A stretch of 54,123 nt of DNA. It comes from JBOCEF01 sp047610385 (lineage in GTDB: Bacteria > Pseudomonadota > Alphaproteobacteria > Rhodobacterales > Rhodobacteraceae). The position numbers and the translations under genes are program-made. Shown here piece after piece: positions 35,585 to 43,379 of the stretch (positions are counted from its first letter, which is position 1; each line of letters begins with the position of its first letter). The notes beneath the pieces were generated by a model. It worked only from the letters and a program-made list of their open reading frames with translations. It did no database searches and was not told where the DNA came from. Location of the stretch: positions 1 to 54,123 of the forward strand of contig JBLGAC010000027.1 of assembly GCA_047610385.1 (NCBI GenBank). Reading direction: 5' to 3'.

Positions 35585-37399
35585 TCACACCACCACCGCC
35601 GCGCCGGTTTCGGCGGTGCCGACTGCGGCGCGCAGGGCGGCGAACATCTCACGCCCCATGCCATGGCCATTGGCGCTTAGATCATGGGTGGCGGGGATGC
35701 GGGCGGCCCATTCGGCGGCGTCCACCAGCGCCTCCAGGGTTCCGGCCTCAGCATCAAGGCGCACCACATCGCCGTCACGCAGCCGCGCGATCGGGCCGCC
35801 ATCGGCTGCCTCAGGGCTGACATGGATCGCCGAGGGCACTTTGCCCGACGCCCCCGACATGCGCCCGTCAGTGACCAGCGCCACCTTCTGCCCGCGGTCT
35901 TGCATGATCGACAATGCAGGCGTCAGGCCATGGAGTTCCGGCATCCCATTGGCGCGCGGGCCTTGGAACCGCACGACGACGATCATGTCGCCGGTCAATT
36001 CCCCCGCCTTGAAGGCGGCCTTCACGCTGGGCTGATCGGTGAAGATGCGCACGGGTGCCTCAATGATCCGGCGCTCCTTGGCGACGGCTGAGATTTTGAT
36101 GCAGGCCGACCCGATGTTCCCGGTCAGCAATTGCAGCCCCCCCGTCGGCGCAAATGGATCCGAGGCACGGCGCAGGATCTTGTCGTTATGGGTCTGGGCG
36201 GCGCCGTCTTCCCAATAGACATCTCCGGCATCGTCCAGCTTTGGCTCCGCCACATAGCGCGACAGGCCGGGGCCCACGAGGGTCTGGACATCTTCGTGCA
36301 GCAGCCCTTCGCCCAGCAGATCGCGGATCATAAAGCCGAGGCCCCCTGCCGCGTGGAAATGGTTCACATCCGCCAGACCGTTGGGATACACCCGCGCCAT
36401 CAGCGGCACGACGGCGGAGAGGTCCGAGAAATCCTCCCACGCCAAAATCACCCCAGCGGCGCGGGCCATCGCGATCAGGTGGATCAGCAGATTGGTGGAC
36501 CCGCCACTGGCGTGCAGCCCGACGATGCCGTTGACGAAGGCGCATTCAGACAAAACATCACATACCGGCGTGTAGTCTTTGGAATTGCGCGTTATTTCAA
36601 GAACGCGGTTGGTGCCCGCCACCGTCAGCGCATCGCGCAGCGGCGTATTGGGGTTCACGAAACTTGCGCCCGGCAGGTGCAGGCCCATGAACTCCATCAG
36701 CATCTGGTTGGTGTTGGCGGTGCCGTAGAACGTGCAGGTGCCCGGCCCGTGATAGGCTGAGATTTCTGCGCGCAGCAATTCATCGCGCCCGATCTCTCCC
36801 TTGGCGAAACGCTGGCGGATTGCGGATTTCTCCTCATTGCCGAGGCCAGAGGGCATTGGCCCAGCGGGCAGGAACACCGTCGGCAGATGCCCAAAGCTGG
36901 CCGCCGCGATCACCAGCCCCGGCACGATCTTGTCGCAAACGCCCAGATAGATCGCGGCGTCGAACACATCATGCGACAGCGCGATCCCCGCAGCCATGGC
37001 AATCACATCGCGCGAAAACAGCGACAATTCCATCCCCGGACGCCCCTGAGTGACCCCGTCGCACATGGCAGGCACCCCCCCGGCGACCTGCGCGGTGGCG
37101 CCTTGCGCGCGCGCGGCCTGTTTGATGATGGCGGGGAAACGTTCAAAAGGCTGATGGGCCGACAGCATGTCATTATAGGCGGTGATGATGCCGATGTTGC
37201 GCGCACGCCCACCCGCAACCGCGGTCTGGTCAGGCCCGGCGGCGGCGGCGGCATGGGCGATGTTTCCGCATGACAGATGCGGGCGGCCCGGCTCCACCTC
37301 AGCCGCGCGGCGGCAACGGTCCAGATAGGGACCACGGGTCGCGGCGCTGCGGGCGATGATGCGGGCGGTGACGGCGTCAACGGTGGGATGCATGGGCAT
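35585..37399 (-). CDS. edd: Phosphogluconate dehydratase
   Basis: 604 residues of the IlvD/Edd family. It converts 6-phosphogluconate to KDPG with a [4Fe-4S] cluster. Visible motifs are AYNDMLSAHQPFE, the cluster Cys in VPAMCDGVTQG, the second in YLGVCDKIVPG, GTCTFYGTANTNQ, LHASGGSTN and the C-terminal VTDGRMSGASGKVPSAIHVSPE. The length matches Edd rather than the shorter IlvD. Start chosen at MPMHPTVDAV; the downstream ATG (MHPTV) is an alternative. Confidence 0.96.
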   Translation of the reverse strand: MPMHPTVDAVTARIIARSAATRGPYLDRCRRAAEVEPGRPHLSCGNIAHAAAAAGPDQTAVAGGRARNIGIITAYNDMLSAHQPFERFPAIIKQAARAQGATAQVAGGVPAMCDGVTQGRPGMELSLFSRDVIAMAAGIALSHDVFDAAIYLGVCDKIVPGLVIAAASFGHLPTVFLPAGPMPSGLGNEEKSAIRQRFAKGEIGRDELLRAEISAYHGPGTCTFYGTANTNQMLMEFMGLHLPGASFVNPNTPLRDALTVAGTNRVLEITRNSKDYTPVCDVLSECAFVNGIVGLHASGGSTNLLIHLIAMARAAGVILAWEDFSDLSAVVPLMARVYPNGLADVNHFHAAGGLGFMIRDLLGEGLLHEDVQTLVGPGLSRYVAEPKLDDAGDVYWEDGAAQTHNDKILRRASDPFAPTGGLQLLTGNIGSACIKISAVAKERRIIEAPVRIFTDQPSVKAAFKAGELTGDMIVVVRFQGPRANGMPELHGLTPALSIMQDRGQKVALVTDGRMSGASGKVPSAIHVSPEAADGGPIARLRDGDVVRLDAEAGTLEALVDAAEWAARIPATHDLSANGHGMGREMFAALRAAVGTAETGAAVVV

Positions 37400-37447
37400 G
37401 GCGGCTTCCTCTTTGCGGGCGTTTTTTGCAGGCGCGTCTTTGCAGGC

Positions 37448-38128
37448 TTAGGCGGCGTAATGGATGGTGACGGGGGCGCGGGCGCGCAGGATGGCGCGGA
37501 TCGGCGCGTCCTCCACGGGTCCGTCCTGCATCGCAGCGTCCAGGGCGGCGCGTTTGCCCGCCCCAAAAATCAGCACATGGATCGCGCGCGCATCGGACAG
37601 CACACGGGCGGTCAGGGTCACGCGCGGCTCAGGCGCGCCGGGGGCCGTGATGGTCATGGTGGGGGGGGCATCATCGGCCAGCGCATCCGCAAGGCCCAAC
37701 GCGCCGGGGAACAGGCTGGCGGTGTGCATATCCTCGCCCATCCCCAGCACCACACAATCAAGCGGCAGCATCCCCGCCAGCCCCGGCGGGCCGTCCGGAC
37801 CCGGTGCCTGACCGCCCGGCGCAAGCGCGATGAACGTCGCATCAGCGGCCACATTTTGCAGCAGCATTTCGCGCACCAGACGGGCGTTGGACCGAGGGCT
37901 GACCTCAGGCACCAACCGTTCATCGGTGACGGTCACGCACACCCGGTTCCATTCCATCGGGCGGGTGGACAGCGCTGCAAACATCGGCCCCGGCGTGGTC
38001 CCGCCCGCGACGGCGAGCGACGCAGCTTCGGCGGCCACAAACGCGGTGAACAGGTCTTCTTGCACCGCGTCAGCCAGCCCTTCGGCGGCGGCGGCACGGC
38101 TGTCCCATGTGATGATGCGCACAGTCAT
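37448..38128 (-). CDS. pgl: 6-Phosphogluconolactonase
   Basis: 226 residues, DevB-type. The motifs AVAGGTTPGPMF, VTVTDERLVP (Asp/Glu/Arg for the substrate), SNARLVREMLL and LGMGEDMHTASLFPG are diagnostic. It hydrolyses the lactone made by Zwf. Its ATG overlaps the zwf stop (ATGA) and edd follows after 48 bp. Confidence 0.95.
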   Translation of the reverse strand: MTVRIITWDSRAAAAEGLADAVQEDLFTAFVAAEAASLAVAGGTTPGPMFAALSTRPMEWNRVCVTVTDERLVPEVSPRSNARLVREMLLQNVAADATFIALAPGGQAPGPDGPPGLAGMLPLDCVVLGMGEDMHTASLFPGALGLADALADDAPPTMTITAPGAPEPRVTLTARVLSDARAIHVLIFGAGKRAALDAAMQDGPVEDAPIRAILRARAPVTIHYAA

Positions 38129-39594
38129 GCCGACAGCTCCCGCCAGCGGCGGCCGCCTTGGTGCATCAACATCAGCGCGTCTTCGGGGCCAGATCCGCCA
38201 CTGTCATAGGGCCGCGGGCCTTCGCCCTGCGCGTCCCAGCCCGCGATGATCGGATCGACCCAAGCCCAGGCGGCCTCAACCTCGTCTCCGCGCATGAACA
38301 GGGTTTGATCGCCGCGGATCACGTCCATGATCAGCCGCTCATATGCGTCAGGCATCGCAACGCCGCGCGCCTGCAACGCCTTGGCAAAGGTCATGTCGAG
38401 CGGCGTTTCAATCAGCCGCATGCCGCCGGGGCCGGGGTCTTTGATGGTCATGGTCAGGGTTATGCCTTCGTCAGGTTGCAACCTGATGACAAGCGTGTTG
38501 CCGTGGGTCTGCTGGCCAGCGAAAATCGAATGCGGCGGCGCTTTGAACTGGATCGCGATTTCGGACATCCGCGCGCGCAGCCGTTTGCCGGTGCGCAGAT
38601 AGAACGGCGCGCCCGCCCATCGCCAATTGGAAATCCCAACCTTCAGCGCCACAAAGCTTTCGGTGCTTGACGCACGATCGCCAGCATCATCGGCATAGGC
38701 GTCGCCCTGCGGCCCGGCGCGGTATTGCCCGCGCACGGTGTCGAGCTTGATGCGGTCAGCCCCGATCGGATCAAGCGCGCGAATGACCTTCAGCTTTTCG
38801 TCGCGCACCGCGTCAGGTTCGAACATGTTCGGCGGCTCCATCGCCGTCAGACAAAGTAGCTGCATCAGGTGGTTCTGGACCATATCTCGCATGGCACCTG
38901 AACGGTCATAATAGCCGCCGCGCCCTTCGACCCCCAGCGATTCTGCCACGGTGATCTGCACATGGTCGATGTGGCGGGCGTTCCACACCGGTTCAAACAA
39001 CGCATTGGCAAAGCGGATCGCCATCAGGTTCTGCACGGTTTCTTTGCCGAGGTAATGGTCGATCCGGTAAAGCTGCGTCTCATCAAAATGCGCGGCCAGT
39101 TGGGCGTTAAGCGCGCGCGCCCCCGCCAGATCGCGCCCCAGCGGCTTTTCCACCACGATGCGGCACTGATGCCCGGCCAGACCGGCGGACGCGAGGCGCT
39201 CCGCAATCGGGCCAAACAGGCTGGGCGCGACTGACAGATAAAACGCGCGCACCCGGTCCCCCGGCTGGCCGAGGCGGTCCGACAAAGTGGCCCAGCCATC
39301 TTCACCCATTGCATCAACATGAACGTAGAAAAGCATGGAAAGAAACTGCTCCATGTCCTCATCCGGGCGTTCATCGGCGGGAACATGCGCCTCAAGCGCC
39401 GTGCGTGCCAGGGCGCGAAAACCATCATCGTCCATGTCAGACCGGGCGGCGGCGAAAATGCGGGCGTCGGTGGGGGCCTGACCGTCGCGCATGCGCCGAT
39501 ACAAGGCCGGGATCAGCTTGCGCCGGGACAGATCGCCCGTGCCGCCGAACACGACGAGATCAAAGGCGGGAACAGGAATGATGCGCGCGACCAT
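38125..39594 (-). CDS. zwf: Glucose-6-phosphate dehydrogenase
   Basis: 489 residues. The NADP site is FGGTGDLSRRKL, the active-site signature RIDHYLGKETVQNL and the C-terminal region KDPGPGGMRLIETPLDM are present. It makes 6-phosphogluconolactone plus NADPH and is the first gene of the operon, with CGGAG upstream of the ATG. The regulator is not encoded nearby. The operon order zwf-pgl-edd-pgi-eda implies glucose use through Entner-Doudoroff. Confidence 0.97.
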   Translation of the reverse strand: MVARIIPVPAFDLVVFGGTGDLSRRKLIPALYRRMRDGQAPTDARIFAAARSDMDDDGFRALARTALEAHVPADERPDEDMEQFLSMLFYVHVDAMGEDGWATLSDRLGQPGDRVRAFYLSVAPSLFGPIAERLASAGLAGHQCRIVVEKPLGRDLAGARALNAQLAAHFDETQLYRIDHYLGKETVQNLMAIRFANALFEPVWNARHIDHVQITVAESLGVEGRGGYYDRSGAMRDMVQNHLMQLLCLTAMEPPNMFEPDAVRDEKLKVIRALDPIGADRIKLDTVRGQYRAGPQGDAYADDAGDRASSTESFVALKVGISNWRWAGAPFYLRTGKRLRARMSEIAIQFKAPPHSIFAGQQTHGNTLVIRLQPDEGITLTMTIKDPGPGGMRLIETPLDMTFAKALQARGVAMPDAYERLIMDVIRGDQTLFMRGDEVEAAWAWVDPIIAGWDAQGEGPRPYDSGGSGPEDALMLMHQGGRRWRELSA

Positions 39595-40050
39595 GGGTAG
39601 GCTCCGGAAGGTTGCGTGGCGGACATGCGCACACCGTGGCCCCGGTTGGGGACGGCGCGTTGCACGGCAGAGGCACGGCAGACAAGATCAGCGCGGGGCG
39701 GGCCCAAAGATGCGGGCCACGCGCGGAAAAGCTGTGCAAAGCATGCGGAGTGACCCTTTTAAAGTGGCGGATCGGGCGATGCCACGATCTGCCAATGATG
39801 ATGCGCCAAGGCCGCCAAGGCGACCGCAGACGTTGTTCGCGCAAACGGTCGGGCCTAACCATTTCGCAGAACCAACCAAACGATAGCCCCGTCCCTGCGC
39901 CGGGGTCAACGCGCTTGCGCGGCGTTGATGCCGCAGCGCAGCAAGGGTGGTGGAAATCGGGGCGAGGAAATTGCCACCCTTCAACCATATGATGTATCAT
40001 CAGGTTGCCCCGCCACGCCCTTCCTGCAATCAGTAAAACGGTGCGCGCTC
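39595..40050. promoter_or_regulatory. Divergent intergenic region, zwf operon / S8 peptidase
   Basis: About 455 bp with no gene that I can support. It should hold the promoter of the Entner-Doudoroff operon and that of the peptidase. A small imperfect palindrome ATGAT-GT-ATCAT (39989-40000) lies 51 bp before the peptidase ATG. No recognised operator consensus was found. Confidence 0.4.
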
Positions 40051-41199
40051 ATGGAATATGTCCGCTCTCTTCGCCCCCAGAACAGCCCTGAATTCAACGA
40101 GGCGTGGTCGCTGCTGCGTGCCTCAGACCGCACCCGGATCGCCCATCTGGACGCCGGGCTCGCTGCGCATGAAGGGATCGGCTGGATGCTGGGCGCGCCC
40201 ATCCCCGCCAATCTGCGGGTGGCTGAGGGGCGCAACGTCTTCGACGCCCAAATCAATGGCGACGCGCCGCTGACCCGCATGACGCTTTCGAACGGGCTGG
40301 CCGCCGGAATGATCGAATGGCCTGATCATGGGATCAAGACGCTGTCGGTGCTGATGTCGGACAACGACCATATGCGCGGCGTGATCCCCGGCGCCACGAT
40401 TGTGCCCTACCGCGTCGCAAACGGGCCGCTGTTTCGGTACAGCGAATTGGCCGAAGGAGCGCCCCGGTCCGCCACCGCAGCGGTCGGGCGGGCGCTGGAA
40501 CTGGCGATGGGCGCCGCAGTTCCTGCGCGGGTTGCAAGCATTTCGATGGGCAATCCCGGCATGGGCCCAGTGGATTTTTTCCGTGGCCTTCTGGGCGGCG
40601 ACATCGGCATGGCGCGCGAAACAGGCAAGGCCGTGGACCGCGCGTGGGAGGGGGGCATGATCATCGTCTGCGCCGCGGGCCAGATCATCAACACCGTGGT
40701 TTATCCCGCACGCTATGCGCGCACCATCGCCGTCGGCGGCTATGACAAGTTCGGCGGACTGCTGACCCATTACCCGCCCCAAGGCTATCAGGACCCCGAC
40801 CGCGTGGACATCTGGGCGCAGGCCCAGCGGATCAACCGCGCAGGCCTGCGCGGGAAAGGCGCCGACGCCCACCCGGTCTGGGCAGAAGATGACGGCGACG
40901 GCGGTGATCCGTCCGGCACATCCTATGCCGCGCCCCAAGTGGCGGCAGCCGCAGCGCTGTGGGTTGAAATGTACCACGCCAAGCTTGAGACGCTGTTCGC
41001 TGGGGAGCGCTGGCGCATCGTCGAAAGCTTCCGGGCCGCCCTGCGCGCATCAGCCGACCGCGAAATACCGCGGTTCGTCGGGGGCACCAGGCCCGGGCGC
41101 GCGATCCGGGTGCTGAACATTCCCCGCCTTCTGACGACCCCGCCCCCTGAGGACGGGCTGACGCGCCCCGGTCCGGCAGCATCGGCGGGGTTTTGGTAG
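40051..41199 (+). CDS. Leaderless subtilisin-like (S8) serine peptidase
   Basis: 382 residues from the ATG at 40051; an in-frame extension to about 39925 is possible but has no visible ribosome binding site. The catalytic triad is readable as Asp34 (AHLDAGL), His93 (PDHGIKT) and Ser291 (SGTSYAAPQVA). The oxyanion-hole position, normally Asn in AAGN, is Gln211 (CAAGQ). There is no signal peptide, propeptide or membrane segment, so it is predicted to be cytoplasmic or to have no standard export route. It is transcribed toward the DUF3445 gene, with only 9 bp between the convergent stops. The target is unknown. Confidence 0.83.
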   Translation: MEYVRSLRPQNSPEFNEAWSLLRASDRTRIAHLDAGLAAHEGIGWMLGAPIPANLRVAEGRNVFDAQINGDAPLTRMTLSNGLAAGMIEWPDHGIKTLSVLMSDNDHMRGVIPGATIVPYRVANGPLFRYSELAEGAPRSATAAVGRALELAMGAAVPARVASISMGNPGMGPVDFFRGLLGGDIGMARETGKAVDRAWEGGMIIVCAAGQIINTVVYPARYARTIAVGGYDKFGGLLTHYPPQGYQDPDRVDIWAQAQRINRAGLRGKGADAHPVWAEDDGDGGDPSGTSYAAPQVAAAAALWVEMYHAKLETLFAGERWRIVESFRAALRASADREIPRFVGGTRPGRAIRVLNIPRLLTTPPPEDGLTRPGPAASAGFW

Positions 41200-41208
41200 C
41201 GCGGCCGC

Positions 41209-42099
41209 TCAGGCCCCTGCCCGGCGCGCGGCCTCTGCCCGGATGTTGGCGCCTGCTTTGTGCAGGCGCTGATCTTCGGGCATCTCGGTGAAGGCGCGGT
41301 GAAAATCGCACCAATCCTGGTCGGTGCACCCGGTCAGCGGCGCGATCATGGTCTGAATGCCGAACACCACGGCGCAGGTCTGCGGCAGACGCAGCAGGGT
41401 CTGACGCTCCACCCGGACCCACGCGTCCTGCCAATTGGCGGGCGCGGCGCGGCTGCGGCGGCGCAGGACTTTTTCCGCCTCAGGCGTCGGGGTGTGCAGG
41501 ATGGGCGTGGACACGAAATTCCAGTTGGCGCGGATCAGCGGCTTGCCCGCGACCACCCCGTCATGCAACCGCTGCACCCGCGTGCCAAGCCGGGCATCAT
41601 ATTCCTCCACCGGCAGATGGATGCGCATCAGCGCCTTGCCGATTTTTTCGCGCAGCATCCAGTTCGCCGGAAAACACAAGGCCCCCGCGACCAAAACATG
41701 CTCCGCCGCGCCGTCAGGACGGCTGAGGATCAGCAGATCCTCGGCCACCAGCCGCCCCAGCGCGTCCATGGGCGGGCCCGGCAGCGGCACGCGCCCACCA
41801 TCCTTGCGGATGATTGCATCGCCGCTTTGGCGTGCGCCGTGATGGGTGCCGGCATGATGCAGCGCCAGATCGAGCAGCTCATGCGCCGCGGCCTCGCCTT
41901 CGGGCAGGCAGCCGATCACCTCAGCATGGGCAGTGGCGCATAGGTCATCGCGCAGCGCCATCTGCGCCGCATAGGTCGCATCACTTTGCAACCATTGGGT
42001 TTCATCAAGCGGCGCGATCCCCGGCGGATGCGCGGTGCGGGTCTGCGCCCACGGGCGCAGCGGCATACGGGCAAAGGCCCAAGACGGCAGCCCGGTCAT
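41209..42099 (-). CDS. DUF3445 haem-dependent oxidative N-demethylase-like protein
   Basis: About 296 residues from the ATG that overlaps the upstream methyltransferase stop (ATGA at 42099-42096). It belongs to DUF3445: CFPANWMLREKIGKALMRIHLPVEEYD, RANWNF, RVERQTLLRLPQTCAVVFGI are the recognisable blocks. Characterised members are haem-dependent oxidative N-demethylases acting on dimethylamine-type substrates. This one lacks the companion flavin/Fe-S subunit genes nearby. Function by family only. Confidence 0.8.
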   Translation of the reverse strand: MTGLPSWAFARMPLRPWAQTRTAHPPGIAPLDETQWLQSDATYAAQMALRDDLCATAHAEVIGCLPEGEAAAHELLDLALHHAGTHHGARQSGDAIIRKDGGRVPLPGPPMDALGRLVAEDLLILSRPDGAAEHVLVAGALCFPANWMLREKIGKALMRIHLPVEEYDARLGTRVQRLHDGVVAGKPLIRANWNFVSTPILHTPTPEAEKVLRRRSRAAPANWQDAWVRVERQTLLRLPQTCAVVFGIQTMIAPLTGCTDQDWCDFHRAFTEMPEDQRLHKAGANIRAEAARRAGA

Positions 42100-43319
42100 T
42101 TCAGCCCCTGAGAGCAATGCAGCAGGTTCGCCGATGTCAGCCCCCGCCAGACCGGCCCGAAGGTCTGCGCGAAGACCAGCCAATCCATCCCCGCCTCGCG
42201 CGCGATCACCCCGAGGGGCCGACCATCCAGCCGCGCAATCAGCGGCGCGGCGGCTTTGGGCATGGGGATCTGGTGGCGAAACCCTGCAAAAGACACGCGC
42301 AGGCGGCCCTTTTTTGCGATTTCCTGCGACAATGCGCGCGCAGACAGCCCTGCCAGACGCGGGCGGGCGTCAGGCGTCATGCGCGCCATCGCTTTGCCAG
42401 CGCGCCCTGCCTTGGCGGCATAGACCACATGCAGGCGGATGTTGCCGGCCAAACGCTCAGCCAACGCCATGCGCGCGATGGGGGTCAAAGCGGCCACGCG
42501 CTGCGCAAAGGCGGGCGCGTCCGGCAGGTATTGCCCAGGATCGTAGCGGATCGGCTCCAACACTGAGACCATGCCCAGCCCCGCCGCGGCCAATGCACCG
42601 TCCAGCGCGGCAATGTCAAAGGGCCGGTCGCGGGCATGCAGCAGCAGATCGTAAAGCCCGGCATCCCCAGCCTCATGATCTGACAGAAATTCGTTGCGGT
42701 TGAACCAGTTGGTGGGGGGAAGCGTTGCCAGCGCCTGGCGGGCCAGTGCCACCTTGTCCGTGGGCGGATCGTTCGCCAGCAGCGCGCCAAACGCGTCTTG
42801 CAGCGCATAAACCCCGGTGCGGCCATAGGGGGCGTAGACCATGACGCCCATGCCGCCATCCGGTGCCAGCGCGCCCGACAGCGCGGCGAACCCGGCCTGC
42901 GGATCTGGCAGATGGTGCAGCACGCCGCAGCAATCGATGTAATCAAATGCGCCGCCCTCGACGGCAAGACGCGGGGCGGCCTCAATCAGGTCGGCGGTGT
43001 CAAACTTTATGGTCAGGCCGCGGGCAGCAGCGCGGGCCTCAGCAATGCGGCGGCTGGCGGCGGACATGTCTACATAGGTGATGTCGGCGGGGCACCCGGC
43101 ATCCTTCAGCTTTTGCGCCAGCTGGATCAGGCCATCGCCAGTGCCACCCCCGGCCACCAACGCGCGAAACGGTTTGGACCAGTCGCGCGCACCACCAAAG
43201 ATGAAATGGTCAATTTCCCGCAGCGCCGAAGGCGACCCCTCAATCAGCCGCGCGGCTTCGTCTGCCGGGTCGCGGGCGGGATAGGGGTAGGTTTCATACT
43301 GTTCGTGCACCGGGTCCAT
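42096..43319 (-). CDS. Class I SAM-dependent methyltransferase with C-terminal extension
   Basis: 407 residues. The Rossmann methyltransferase core (about 45-200) has motif I VAGGGTGDGLIQLA, an acidic YVDMS loop, motif IV FDYIDCCGVLHHLPDP and PDGGMGVMVYAPYGR. A roughly 200-residue C-terminal part without a recognised domain follows (NWFNRNEFLSDHEAGDAG and PIRYDPGQYLPDAPAFAQRV). The N-terminus VHEQYETYPYPARDP is shared by a family of methyltransferases fused to a tail of this kind. It is translationally coupled to the DUF3445 gene. The substrate is unknown. Confidence 0.85.
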   Translation of the reverse strand: MDPVHEQYETYPYPARDPADEAARLIEGSPSALREIDHFIFGGARDWSKPFRALVAGGGTGDGLIQLAQKLKDAGCPADITYVDMSAASRRIAEARAAARGLTIKFDTADLIEAAPRLAVEGGAFDYIDCCGVLHHLPDPQAGFAALSGALAPDGGMGVMVYAPYGRTGVYALQDAFGALLANDPPTDKVALARQALATLPPTNWFNRNEFLSDHEAGDAGLYDLLLHARDRPFDIAALDGALAAAGLGMVSVLEPIRYDPGQYLPDAPAFAQRVAALTPIARMALAERLAGNIRLHVVYAAKAGRAGKAMARMTPDARPRLAGLSARALSQEIAKKGRLRVSFAGFRHQIPMPKAAAPLIARLDGRPLGVIAREAGMDWLVFAQTFGPVWRGLTSANLLHCSQGLK

Positions 43320-43379
43320 GTCGCGCCTCGCCTGTCGATGAACCTATTGCATCGCCAGCGGGGCCGCGAAGGTCAAGCC

